Of a stretch of 64,000 nt of DNA, positions 51,576 through 59,807 are shown piece after piece; positions within the stretch are counted from its first letter, which is position 1; the number at the start of each line of letters is the position of its first letter. The notes beneath the pieces are model-generated. The model made no database searches. It had not been told where the DNA came from and saw nothing but the letters and a program-made list of their open reading frames with translations. The position numbers and the translations under genes are program-made. The stretch is taken from contig CP179201.1 in assembly GCA_051201605.1 (NCBI GenBank), forward strand, positions 3,782,001 through 3,846,000, read 5' to 3'. Source of the DNA: CABZJG01 sp902512685. GTDB taxonomy: Bacteria > Pseudomonadota > Alphaproteobacteria > Rhodobacterales > Rhodobacteraceae.

Positions 51576-53270
51576 ATGGCTGATCTAAACGCCCGGATTG
51601 AACAGGCGCGCGGCGGCAAGCCGGCGGATATTGTGCTCACAGGTGGGCGAATTTTTGATCTTGTGACCGGCGATTTGATCGAGGGCGATATTGCTATTTG
51701 CGGCGATACCGTGGTCGGCATCGCGGATCAGTATCAGGGCCGCGAGCTTATAGATGTCAGCGGCTTAATCTTGGTGCCCGGGTTCATCGACACCCATCTG
51801 CATATCGAATCAAGTTTGGTGACGCCGTTTGAATTTGACCGCTGCGTTGCGCCGCTTGGCATTACCACGGCAATTTGCGATCCACATGAAATTGCCAATG
51901 TGATCGGCGCGGGCGGTATACGCTGGTTTCAAAACGCAAGCGATCATATGGTGATGGATCTTCGGGTGCAGCTTAGCTCTTGTGTACCCTCAACCGATAT
52001 GGAAACGGCGGGTGCAAAAATTGACGCCAAAGACCTTGCTGAATTAAGGCATCATCCCTCGGGGATCGGGCTTGCAGAATTTATGAATTATCCCGGCGTA
52101 ATTCATCGTGACCCTGATGTTTTGGCCAAGCTGAAATTGTTCAACGGACAGCATATTGATGGTCATTGTCCACAACTTAGCGGGCGTGACCTGAACGCTT
52201 ATATTGCGGCTGGCATTCGGACCGAGCATGAGGCAACAACCGCTGAAGAGGCGCTTGAAAAGCTACAAAAAGGCATGCGCGTGCTGATCCGCGAGGGGTC
52301 CGTTTCCAAAGACCTGACTGCATTGCAACCAGTTTTAACAGACCGCACCGCGCCGTATATGTGCCTGTGCACCGATGATCGCAATCCGCTGGATATCGCC
52401 GAACACGGCCATCTGGATTATATGATCCGCCAGTTGATTGCATTGGGCACTCCGCCGCTGGCGGCCTATCGCGCGGCGTCGCTTTCGGCGGCCGAAGCCT
52501 TTGGCCTGAAAGATCGCGGGCTTATTGCGCCGGGCAAACGAGCCGATATTGTGGCGCTTGGTTCGCTGGAAGCTTGCGATGCACAGATGGTGTTTTGTGC
52601 AGGCCGCCGGGTTGAACCCACCCGCTTTCAGGCCCGCCCCCCATTGCCGCAGATTGGGCGCAATTCCGTGCACATACGGCCACTGAAAGCCGCCGATTTT
52701 CGCAGCGCGGAAAACCACCGCACCAGTGATGTAATCGGTATTATAGAAGGCCAGATTATCACGGAACATCAACGGGTTGAGATAGACATCGTGGACGGCG
52801 ACAAAGCCCCTGATCCCACCCGTGATCTGCTGCGTATTGCAGTGATCGAACGGCATGGAAAAAATGGCAATATCGCCACCGGATTTGTGCGCGGTTTTGG
52901 GCTAAAAGCCGGCGCCATTGCATCGACAGTGTGCCATGATCATCACAACATTGCCTGCGTTGGTGCATCTTACGCGGATATGGCGCTGGCGGCGAACAGG
53001 CTCAGCGCGATTGAGGGCGGTTTTGTGGTGGTGCGCGATGGTCAGGTTCTGGCGGAATTGGCGCTGCCCGTGGCCGGATTGATGAGCCTTGAGCCGTTTG
53101 AAATCGTGCGCGACAAGCTGGTTGATTTACGCAACGCGGCGCGGGGTCTGGGCGTGGTTTTGGACGAGCCGTTCTTGCAATTGGCCTTCCTTGCGCTGCC
53201 GGTGATCCCGGCGCTGAAAATCACCGATCGCGGATTGGTGGATGTGACTAAGTTTGAGCTGATCAGCTAA
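51576..53270 (+). CDS. ade: Adenine deaminase (564 aa)
   Basis: Converts adenine to hypoxanthine and ammonia in purine salvage; cytoplasmic metalloenzyme of the amidohydrolase superfamily. The first metal-binding motif is 'PGFIDTHLHIESS'. Then come the adenine-deaminase-specific 'TTAICDPHEIANV', 'IDGHCPQLSG' and the Asp-rich 'CLCTDDRNP'. The C-terminal half has 'TVCHDHHNIACVGAS' and 'GGFVVVRDGQVLAELALPVAGLMS'. Length is typical. The ATG at 51576 follows AAGGAGAG at good spacing. It stands alone, with a 250-bp gap to the divergent tRNA gene. Confidence 0.95.
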   Translation: MADLNARIEQARGGKPADIVLTGGRIFDLVTGDLIEGDIAICGDTVVGIADQYQGRELIDVSGLILVPGFIDTHLHIESSLVTPFEFDRCVAPLGITTAICDPHEIANVIGAGGIRWFQNASDHMVMDLRVQLSSCVPSTDMETAGAKIDAKDLAELRHHPSGIGLAEFMNYPGVIHRDPDVLAKLKLFNGQHIDGHCPQLSGRDLNAYIAAGIRTEHEATTAEEALEKLQKGMRVLIREGSVSKDLTALQPVLTDRTAPYMCLCTDDRNPLDIAEHGHLDYMIRQLIALGTPPLAAYRAASLSAAEAFGLKDRGLIAPGKRADIVALGSLEACDAQMVFCAGRRVEPTRFQARPPLPQIGRNSVHIRPLKAADFRSAENHRTSDVIGIIEGQIITEHQRVEIDIVDGDKAPDPTRDLLRIAVIERHGKNGNIATGFVRGFGLKAGAIASTVCHDHHNIACVGASYADMALAANRLSAIEGGFVVVRDGQVLAELALPVAGLMSLEPFEIVRDKLVDLRNAARGLGVVLDEPFLQLAFLALPVIPALKITDRGLVDVTKFELIS

Positions 53271-53318
53271 AGCTGCGCAACCGGCAGATGGGCAAAAAAG
53301 CCCGATTTGGCAGATCGG

Positions 53319-53351
53319 TATCGCGGCAGTATCGCGGCGTTATCGCGGTGG
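53319..53351 (+). repeat. Three 11-bp tandem repeats (TATCGCGG...)
   Basis: TATCGCGG recurs at 53319, 53330 and 53341, each followed by three variable bases. The array lies between ade and the BrnA-like gene. No function is apparent. Confidence 0.8.
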
Positions 53352-53423
53352 TGGCAGCACACGGCGTGGTCAGCCAATATTAACCCGCTGCGGGGCATCA
53401 TGGCGGCAAAGGAGAATTGCGCC

Positions 53424-53765
53424 ATGCCCCACCGTCCCAGTAAATCCGAACTGCGTGCCCGCGACCGGCTGCTGTATAACCTTTACTATCTGCAGCGCGA
53501 TGATTTTATCGACATCACCCTGCGCGATCAGGTGCCCGAGGCCTGGCACACGCTTGAACTTGATGTAGAGTGCAGCGAGCCGAAAGAAAAAATCACGCTC
53601 TATCTGGATCACTCGGTGGTGCGGCTGTTTCGCGCCATGGGCCACGGCTATCAAGGGCGCATCAACCGGCTGCTGTCGACCTGGGCGCAAATGAAAATCG
53701 CCGGCGAAGTGGCGCTTGAGAAAAACCTAAAAGCCCGCCTAGCCAACCCCAACGCGCGGTTTTGA
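53424..53765 (+). CDS. BrnA-like antitoxin-family protein (113 aa)
   Basis: The C-terminal segment 'EKITLYLDHSVVRLFRAMGHGYQGRINRLLSTWAQ' matches the ribbon-helix-helix-type core of BrnA antitoxins ('LYLD..VV..FRA.G.GYQ.RIN..L'). The N-terminus ('SKSELRARDRLLYNLYYLQRDDF') is longer and specific to this subgroup. I chose the ATG at 53424 because AAAGGAG lies 9 nt upstream. The frame stays open upstream, but that part looks like non-coding sequence with short repeats. No BrnT-like toxin gene is adjacent, so it is an orphan and may simply be a DNA-binding regulator. A degenerate copy of its last 18 codons lies at 54972-55027. Confidence 0.75.
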   Translation: MPHRPSKSELRARDRLLYNLYYLQRDDFIDITLRDQVPEAWHTLELDVECSEPKEKITLYLDHSVVRLFRAMGHGYQGRINRLLSTWAQMKIAGEVALEKNLKARLANPNARF

Positions 53766-53959
53766 TATGCGCGTGGGTGCGGGGTTTGCCGCGGCCGATG
53801 TTTGAAAAAGACAATTTTGCTGCTGAACCCCGCCGCATAGGCGGTTTAATCCAAGGACTAGAGTTACTTTAAACTATAAACTAGGCTACCTAAGATGGGC
53901 CGTTACGCTTGAAAAGCTTAATACAATGAATTGCATTTAAACAAATTTGGAACCCTAGT

Positions 53960-54957
53960 TTGGTTAGTCATTTGCAAACCGCTGAAGCTTCAGCGCGAAA
54001 TCTTTGGCCAAATGCGTGCAAAGCAGCGGGTCTGCCAAAATCGGATTGGCGCCTGACGCTGCTGCATCAGCGCAATGACGCAGGTATTGCAGGCTGCGCG
54101 ATGCTGGCTGAAAGCGAATTGGGCACGAAGCTTTGCTTCAAGCATTCTCTGCGCCCGAAAAACAGTGACAATTACCAAAGTCAGTTCACACACCACCTCA
54201 AATCATATGATTCATTTCCGCATCTGACGGGCTACGCTGTTTCAAAGCCCCTCGACCTTGATAAAGTACAGCAGGTTTCGATTTTCGAGTTTGCGACAGG
54301 GCAAAACCTTCGCGATTATCTGACTTACGACAGCCCCTCACAGAAATCACAACTAGAGGTTCTTGAAACCGCCGGAAGATGGCTGGATCACTATCACCGC
54401 GCAAGAACCACTGAATTTCGCAGGTTTAGTCCCACTTGGGCCGTAAACCACTATTCGGAAATTCGCAAAAGCATTGTGTCGGGCAAGTTAGGCGTCCCGC
54501 GCCCGATCTTTTTCTAAAAGGGGTGAGCAGAATAGAAGAAGAAGCCACAAAACTAAGCGGCTTGGAAACCGTCGCCTGCATTCAACATGGCGACTTTCAC
54601 ATGGCAAACCTAATTTGGGATGGCAAAATTCTTACAGGCATAGATATTTCCGCCGGTCATTTGGCACCGGTCGGCCATGACGTGAACAAGTTCCTTGTGG
54701 ATTACGTCAGAAGGTTCCGGCCCGCCAGTGACGTGCGCAAAGGCCAAGTTCTTCCGCCCGATGTGCGCGAAGCCTTTTTTAGCGGATACACTCTTGTCGG
54801 CCCCGACGATCCCACCGTTCGCCTGTTTTCGCACACCCAACTTCTGGAACTCTGGATGAAGATACCGAAACGCCAAAAGGACAGGACCAAGGCGAAACAG
54901 CTGTGTTTGCAACAGATTAAACCTATTGCCAAAAAAGCTTTTGAAAAAAGCAGATAA
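53960..54957 (+). pseudogene. Aminoglycoside-phosphotransferase-like kinase, frameshifted
   Basis: Two overlapping frames together make one kinase-like protein. The first (from TTG 53960) covers the N-lobe: 'LCFKHSLRPKNSDNYQ', and 'FEFATGQNLRDYL' near the hinge. It runs into a stop at 54515-54517. The second frame continues with the catalytic loop 'CIQHGDFHMANLIWDGK' (HxDxxxxN) and the metal-binding 'LTGIDISAGHLAPVGHDVNKF', ending at 54957. The break lies in about 54480-54515, after '...EIRKSIVSGK'. One indel would join them to about 330 residues, normal for the APH/choline-kinase superfamily. The substrate cannot be told. It may be a true pseudogene or a sequence error. Confidence 0.8.
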
Positions 54958-54971
54958 AAATCACTGGTGGC

Positions 54972-55027
54972 GCGGCGCTTTAGAAAAACCTAAAAGACCG
55001 CCTTGCCGACCCCGACGCGCGGTTTTA
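54972..55027 (+). repeat. Degenerate duplicate of the 3' end of the BrnA-like gene
   Basis: This segment matches 53709-53766 with only about eight mismatches over 57 bp (shared core GAAAAACCTAAAAG and CGCGCGGTTTT). Translated it reads 'L-stop-KNLKDRLADPDARF-stop', against 'LEKNLKARLANPNARF-stop' in the intact gene. The two copies flank the phosphotransferase-like pseudogene as a direct repeat about 1.26 kb apart. Confidence 0.88.
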
Positions 55028-55179
55028 ACCCTTTTCAAACTGCCGTTTTCAGTATCTCTATCTTGCAAAGGTCTTAAACTGTGATTGATGGAATTTTTTT
55101 TAGCTGTGAAATTTTTTTCCTTTTGAGAATAATTATAGTATAAAGCCTTTTATTGGTAACGCGATTTAAGAGGTGAAAT

Positions 55180-55461
55180 ATGCGGTTTCTAGCAACCTTT
55201 GAAATTACATGCAGCTTTGAGCGGTGGTTAAAGCTGGTCGATGATTTGAAGCCGCATATGGACAAGCACGGGCTAAAACTTATCACCGCGATGAGCAACG
55301 AAGATCAAACCCGGGTCTATGATCTTGGCGAGGCGGAAACCATGGCAGGGGTCGAGGCCTTTGTGTCCGACCCAGAGGTGATGAAAATGCGCCGTGAGGC
55401 CGGCGTTATTCTGGAAACCCACGAGGTCATCACCGCGATCAGTGAGTATCATATCTTTTAG
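55180..55461 (+). CDS. Small ferredoxin-fold-like protein (93 aa, DUF3764-like?)
   Basis: The pattern of strand, helix, strand ('FLATFEITCSFERWLKLVDDLKPHMDKHGLKLI...'), then a 'VYDLGEAETMAGVEAFVSDPEVMKMRREAG' segment and a final 'VITAISEYHIF' strand, resembles dimeric alpha-beta barrel proteins. DUF3764 is the closest I recall, without certainty. The ATG is preceded by AAGAGGTGAA. It stands alone. Function unknown. Confidence 0.7.
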   Translation: MRFLATFEITCSFERWLKLVDDLKPHMDKHGLKLITAMSNEDQTRVYDLGEAETMAGVEAFVSDPEVMKMRREAGVILETHEVITAISEYHIF

Positions 55462-55746
55462 CCCACTGGCCAAAGATAATGGCCAAAAAATTCCCAAGAC
55501 CATGCGGTTTATGTGTTTCCTTCCTGTGAGGCTTGTGCTTGCGGGCCCGATTATCCTTTTTCGAAAAACTGCAAGTAATGGATATGAGCAAACTGTGTAT
55601 GGCCGCAGCAATAAAGACTATGAAGATGTCGCCCGTCTAGGGTTCAGTTATTAGGCTGAAATTCTCAATTTAAGAAACTTCTTGCCAAACCGTTTTAATG
55701 TTGGGGATACTATCAGTTAAATATCTTGAAAAAAATTGGGGGAAAA
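55462..55746. other. 285-bp gap between the small ferredoxin-fold gene and the GFA gene
   Basis: No supported gene, RNA or repeat is seen here. It presumably contains the promoter of the GFA-family gene. Confidence 0.5.
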
Positions 55747-56193
55747 ATGAAGACTGTATCGTGCTTTTGTGGGCAATGCTCGCTGGAATTCAAACATGAT
55801 CCAATGATGCATTTCATGTGTCATTGCGAAGATTGCGAAGTTTTATTCAATGGCGCGTTTCGGGGATTTGCCTATACCGAAATTGATCTTGAGCTATCCG
55901 GCCCGCATGACACCTATTCTTATGAAGGGGGCAGCGGCAGTCTTTTGCATCTGACATTTTGCAAAAGCTGCGGCATGAACCTCTACTCAAAGCCGGATCT
56001 GCTAGAAGGCATGGTCTATGTTTTTGCCGGTCTCATGAAAGAGCATTACACGTTCGAGCCAAAAGTTGAACTTTTTGCGCACAACCGTTTGCCATGGGTA
56101 ACGCGGGCCGACAGCGTTGTGCAAAGCTATGACCATAATGGCACCATAGAGCGGGTCTCAGAGCTTTTGGAAAACATCGATCAAAGGGGGTAA
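55747..56193 (+). CDS. GFA-family zinc-binding protein (148 aa)
   Basis: Member of the GFA / CENP-V-like family (named for glutathione-dependent formaldehyde-activating enzyme), small zinc proteins whose individual substrates are mostly unknown. The zinc ligands are visible in order: 'CFCGQC' near the N-terminus, 'CHCEDC' at about 29-34 and 'FCKSCGMNLYSKP' in the middle. I chose the ATG at 55747. An in-frame TTG seven codons earlier is possible, but the GGGGGAAA just before 55747 is a reasonable ribosome-binding site. No partner gene is nearby. Confidence 0.9.
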   Translation: MKTVSCFCGQCSLEFKHDPMMHFMCHCEDCEVLFNGAFRGFAYTEIDLELSGPHDTYSYEGGSGSLLHLTFCKSCGMNLYSKPDLLEGMVYVFAGLMKEHYTFEPKVELFAHNRLPWVTRADSVVQSYDHNGTIERVSELLENIDQRG

Positions 56194-56285
56194 TGCGGGT
56201 CTATAAAGGCAGGCTGCCGGTCTTGCCGGACCACAGCGCGGACAAACCGACATAGCGCCCTGCCCCCAAGTGAAAGGCACTTGAT

Positions 56286-56588
56286 ATGAAGTTCATCGTC
56301 AATGCATTATGGCAGCATGAAAGCCCGATAGACGAAGAATCCTACTAAGATTATATGGCGGTTTTGACATCCACATTGGGCTCTGCGGACTATGTCGAGG
56401 AAACCATTTGGTATAGGATCGACGAAAAAACCCATGGCTCGGTCGCGATCTATAAATCCGAAATGGCATATCACGCTTTTCGTGAAAAAAATGAAATGCA
56501 GCGCGATTATGCAAAAGATGATAGAAAAGTGACAATGATCGTAGAATATAAAGGACCTGCTTTTGCAGTGCAGAGTGAATTAGATTAG
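56286..56588 (+). pseudogene. Small protein gene interrupted by an in-frame TAA
   Basis: Reading from ATG 56286 gives 'MKFIVNALWQHESPIDEESY', then TAA at 56346-56348. The same frame continues without a break from 'DYMAVLTSTLGSADYVEET' to 56588. A single substitution (for example CAA to TAA) would explain it. Together the parts make about 100 residues, similar in size and style to the neighbours at 55180 and 56784. The downstream part could be translated on its own from ATG 56355 (77 aa). The family is not recognised. Confidence 0.6.
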
Positions 56589-56721
56589 ACCTATTACCCT
56601 TCTCATTATATTTATGTCTTTAACCTCTTGCGGCACCGCAAAAGGGGTCTGGGACGGGACCGGCGCAGTGATCAACGGCATAAGCGAAGACGTTAAAGGC
56701 ATTGGCGATATGCTAATGTAG
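56584..56721 (+). pseudogene. Entericidin-like lipoprotein remnant without a clear start codon
   Basis: The frame encodes a short hydrophobic segment and lipobox ('LIIFMSLTSCGTAKG'), then 'VWDGTGAVINGISEDVKGIGDM' and a stop. It closely resembles the intact entericidin-like gene at 57188-57334 ('CGTTKGVLDGTGSVLEGMAADV'). Upstream there is only an ATT codon between a stop and the signal peptide. The internal ATG at 56614 leaves too little hydrophobic sequence. It is either a decayed copy or uses a rare ATT start. Confidence 0.5.
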
Positions 56722-56783
56722 GCGAATTTTCCGCTGATAGGATGTTCTGGTCTGGATCAGGCCGATTAAGATAGGGGGCCGGG

Positions 56784-57089
56784 ATGGTCAATATTGTCAC
56801 CGTGGTAAAATACAAAGTTAAACAGGGCTATGAGGACGACTTTGTGAACGCCATCAACGATTATGATTATTCAAACTCGAACTTTATGCGCTTGATTGCA
56901 TTAGACGACAATTCTTACGTCACCATTATGGAATATGATGATATTGAAAAAACCGGCCAAGATGAGGTGACCGGCCTCAGCTGGCTGGACCAGGTGGAAC
57001 ATATGCTTGAGTTTTTTGGCAAAAGCCGCACCGATGCCTATTCGGGTATCGTGATGGCAGGGTTCAGCAACACGGATATTTTCAAGTAA
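56784..57089 (+). CDS. Small ABM-like ferredoxin-fold protein (101 aa)
   Basis: The opening 'IVTVVKYKVKQGYEDDFVNAIND' followed by strands ('FMRLIALDDNSYVTIMEYDD') and a helix ('GLSWLDQVEHMLEFFG') has the layout of dimeric alpha-beta barrel (antibiotic-biosynthesis-monooxygenase-like) proteins. No catalytic residues can be assigned. A GGGGGCCGGG run precedes the ATG. It stands alone between the two entericidin-like sequences. Confidence 0.7.
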   Translation: MVNIVTVVKYKVKQGYEDDFVNAINDYDYSNSNFMRLIALDDNSYVTIMEYDDIEKTGQDEVTGLSWLDQVEHMLEFFGKSRTDAYSGIVMAGFSNTDIFK

Positions 57090-57187
57090 GATTTAGATTT
57101 GCCAAAGCCTGCCTCGCGCAGGTATAGTTGTTATATTAAATCAGCCGGCTCTTCGCAGGCCAGATTATAACACATAGGTATAGATAA

Positions 57188-57334
57188 ATGCGCACCCTGC
57201 GATTTTTTATGATCCTGACATTCTTGGCGGCGCTGGGCGCCTGCGGCACCACCAAAGGCGTGCTCGATGGCACCGGTTCTGTGCTTGAAGGCATGGCCGC
57301 GGATGTCAGAGCCGCGGGCGATCTGCTATCTTAG
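57188..57334 (+). CDS. Entericidin-like small lipoprotein (48 aa)
   Basis: A short gene: 'MRTLRFFMILTFLAALGAC' is a lipoprotein signal peptide with lipobox LGAC (Cys19). 'GTTKGVLDGTGSVLEGMAADVRAAGDLLS' follows, an amphipathic helix typical of EcnA/B-like peptides. Such lipoproteins sit in the membrane and their role in alphaproteobacteria is poorly defined. It converges with ettA, with only 15 bp between the stops. Confidence 0.8.
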   Translation: MRTLRFFMILTFLAALGACGTTKGVLDGTGSVLEGMAADVRAAGDLLS

Positions 57335-57349
57335 GGCCTTAGCCCATCC

Positions 57350-59005
57350 CTAGCGGGTGAATTTTTTGTGCTTGATGCGCTTGGGTTCAAGCGCATCGGC
57401 CCCAAGGCGGCGCATTTTATCTTCTTCATAGTCTTCAAAGTTGCCCTCAAACCATTCCACATGCGCTTCGCCTTCAAAGGCAAGGATATGGGTACAGATA
57501 CGGTCAAGGAAAAACCGGTCGTGGGATATGACCACGGCGCAGCCGGCAAAATCCACCAGCGCATCTTCCAATGCGCGCAGGGTTTCCACATCAAGATCAT
57601 TGGTCGGCTCATCGAGCAGCAGCACATTGCCGCCCTCTTTCAAAAGCCGCGCCATATGCACGCGGTTGCGTTCCCCGCCGGACAGAAGCCCGACCTTCTT
57701 TTGCTGATCGCCGCCTTTGAAGTTAAACGAAGAACAATAGGCGCGGGAATTAACCTGTGCATCGCCCAGCTCGATAATTTCAGCGCCGCCGGAAATGGCT
57801 TCCCAGACGGTTTCGTCAGATTTCAAATCATCGCGTGATTGGTCTACATACGAAAGCTGCACCGTATCGCCATAGCCTATTGAGCCTGCATCGGGGGTTT
57901 CATGCCCGGTGAGCATTTTAAAAAGGGTGGATTTACCCGCGCCATTGGGGCCAATAACGCCAACAATGCCGCCGGGCGGCAGTGCAAAGCTAAGGCCTTC
58001 GATCAGCAGCTTGTCACCCATGGCCTTTTGCAGACCCTCAATTTCGATCACCTTGCCGCCGAGCCGCTGGCCGTTTGGAATAACAATCTGGGCGCGGGCG
58101 ATTTTTTCGCGCTCAGACTGGCTTGCCAGCTCGTTATAGGCATTGATCCGGGCTTTTTGCTTGGCTTGACGCGCTTTTTGTCCCTGGCGCATCCATTCCA
58201 ATTCCCGCTCAAGGGTTTTTTGCTTGGATTTATCTTCGCGCGCTTCATGGGCCAGCCGTTTGGCCTTTTGCTCAAGCCAGCTGGAATAGTTGCCCTCATA
58301 AGGAACGCCGCGCCCACGATCGAGCTCCAAGATCCAGCCGGTAATATCATCCAGAAAATACCGGTCGTGGGTCACGATCAGGATAGTGCCTTTATAGTCG
58401 ATCAAATGCTGCTGAAGCCACGCGATGGTTTCCGCATCCAGATGGTTTGTCGGCTCATCCAGCAGCAACATTTCAGGCGCTTCCAGCAGCAATTTACACA
58501 GCGCCACACGGCGCCGTTCACCGCCCGAAAGCGTTGCTACATCCGCTTCATCCGGCGGGCAGCGCAGCGCCTCCATCGAGACATCTATTTGGCTGTCCAG
58601 ATCCCACAGGTTTTCTGCGTCAATCTGATCTTGAAGCTGCGCCATTTCATCGGCGGTTTCATCGGAATAATTCATCGCCAACTCGTTATAGCGATCTAAA
58701 ACGGCCTTTTTCTCGGCCACGCCCAACATCACGTTTTCACGCACAGTCAGGCTGTCATCCAGATGCGGCTCTTGCGGCAGATAGCCCACCTTGGCGCCTT
58801 CGGCGGCCCAAGCTTCGCCGCTAAAATCCTTATCAAGGCCGGCCATGATTTTCATCAACGTCGATTTACCGGCGCCATTGACCCCGACAACCCCGATTTT
58901 CACACCGGGCAAAAACGACAAGCGGATGTTTTCAAAGCATTTCTTTCCGCCTGGATAGGTTTTTGAAACACCGTCCATGTGATAGACATATTGATAGGAA
59001 GCCAT
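57350..59005 (-). CDS. ettA: Energy-dependent translational throttle protein EttA (551 aa)
   Basis: ABC-F protein that binds the ribosomal E site and gates entry into elongation according to ATP/ADP. Two ATPase domains are visible: Walker A 'GVNGAGKST' with 'LSGGERRRVALCKLL' and 'LLLDEPTNHLD', and 'GPNGAGKST' with 'LSGGERNRVHMARLL' and 'LLLDEPTNDLD'. Between them is the charged linker rich in Lys and Arg. The true start is the ATG at 59005 ('MASYQYVYHMDGVSKTYPGGK'), with GGAG upstream. The frame stays open further but that extension is not family sequence. No transmembrane domain is present, as expected. Confidence 0.95.
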   Translation of the reverse strand: MASYQYVYHMDGVSKTYPGGKKCFENIRLSFLPGVKIGVVGVNGAGKSTLMKIMAGLDKDFSGEAWAAEGAKVGYLPQEPHLDDSLTVRENVMLGVAEKKAVLDRYNELAMNYSDETADEMAQLQDQIDAENLWDLDSQIDVSMEALRCPPDEADVATLSGGERRRVALCKLLLEAPEMLLLDEPTNHLDAETIAWLQQHLIDYKGTILIVTHDRYFLDDITGWILELDRGRGVPYEGNYSSWLEQKAKRLAHEAREDKSKQKTLERELEWMRQGQKARQAKQKARINAYNELASQSEREKIARAQIVIPNGQRLGGKVIEIEGLQKAMGDKLLIEGLSFALPPGGIVGVIGPNGAGKSTLFKMLTGHETPDAGSIGYGDTVQLSYVDQSRDDLKSDETVWEAISGGAEIIELGDAQVNSRAYCSSFNFKGGDQQKKVGLLSGGERNRVHMARLLKEGGNVLLLDEPTNDLDVETLRALEDALVDFAGCAVVISHDRFFLDRICTHILAFEGEAHVEWFEGNFEDYEEDKMRRLGADALEPKRIKHKKFTR

Positions 59006-59212
59006 GTAAACACTCCGCCAGAGTTGGGTTTTCCGATCTAATAACGATTTGCACGCGCCGGGGCAACGGTTTGACTGGTAAAATAAACCATTTGCATAAA
59101 CGGCAAAGGCCAAAGTCTCAAAAGTCTGCGCAACATCGGCTTTATTTTCGCAGCCAACTTGGATAGACAGCGACAAACGAAAGCAAAGAACCAATCAAGG
59201 AATGAACGACGG

Positions 59213-59788
59213 ATGACGTCACAGGTTGTGGGTCTTTTGGGGGGATCATTTGATCCTGCGCATGCCGGTCATGTTGAAATCACCCGTACCGCGCTGCGCC
59301 GGTTTGGTCTGGATCAGCTGTGGTGGCTGGTTAGCCCGGGAAATCCGCTAAAGACGCGTGGTCCTGCCCCGATGGGTGATCGGATCGCCGCCGCGCGCCA
59401 GCTTATTCACCACCCAAGGGTCAAAGTCTGTACACTTGAAGCGGATCTGGGCACCCGCTACACCGCCGAAACCCTTTCAGCCCTGCGCGGCATTTATCCA
59501 GCCACCCGCTTTGTTTGGCTGATGGGGGCCGATAATCTAATGCAATTCGACCGCTGGCAGAATTGGCAATCCATCATCGAAACAACACCGACTGGCATTT
59601 TGGCGCGGCCGGGCGATCGCCTTGCCCCGCTCAAAGCACGCGCGGCGCGAATCTACCGCCACGCCCGCCTGCCTTCAACCCACAGCCGGCTGCTTGGCCA
59701 GTATCAAGCCCCCTGCTGGTGTTATATCAATATGCCGATGGTTGATCTGTCCTCAACCGCGCTGCGCAGCGGATCGCAGTCCTCTTGA
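59213..59788 (+). CDS. nadD: Nicotinate-nucleotide adenylyltransferase (191 aa)
   Basis: Joins nicotinate mononucleotide with ATP to make nicotinate adenine dinucleotide, in NAD synthesis. The nucleotidyltransferase motif is 'GGSFDPAHAGHVEI' (H-x-G-H). 'WWLVSPGNPLK' and the C-terminal 'DLSSTALR' (ISSTxIR-type) are also present. I chose the ATG at 59213 because the family begins about six residues before the GGSFDP motif. dacB follows after 19 bp, so the two are probably co-transcribed. Confidence 0.93.
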   Translation: MTSQVVGLLGGSFDPAHAGHVEITRTALRRFGLDQLWWLVSPGNPLKTRGPAPMGDRIAAARQLIHHPRVKVCTLEADLGTRYTAETLSALRGIYPATRFVWLMGADNLMQFDRWQNWQSIIETTPTGILARPGDRLAPLKARAARIYRHARLPSTHSRLLGQYQAPCWCYINMPMVDLSSTALRSGSQSS

Positions 59789-59807
59789 TGATAAGGGGTG
59801 AAGCGAT

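Noticed and set aside
53289..53303. GGGC-A6-GCCC hairpin after ade considered as a terminator
   Set aside because: The stem is only 4-5 bp and no T-run follows on the plus strand.
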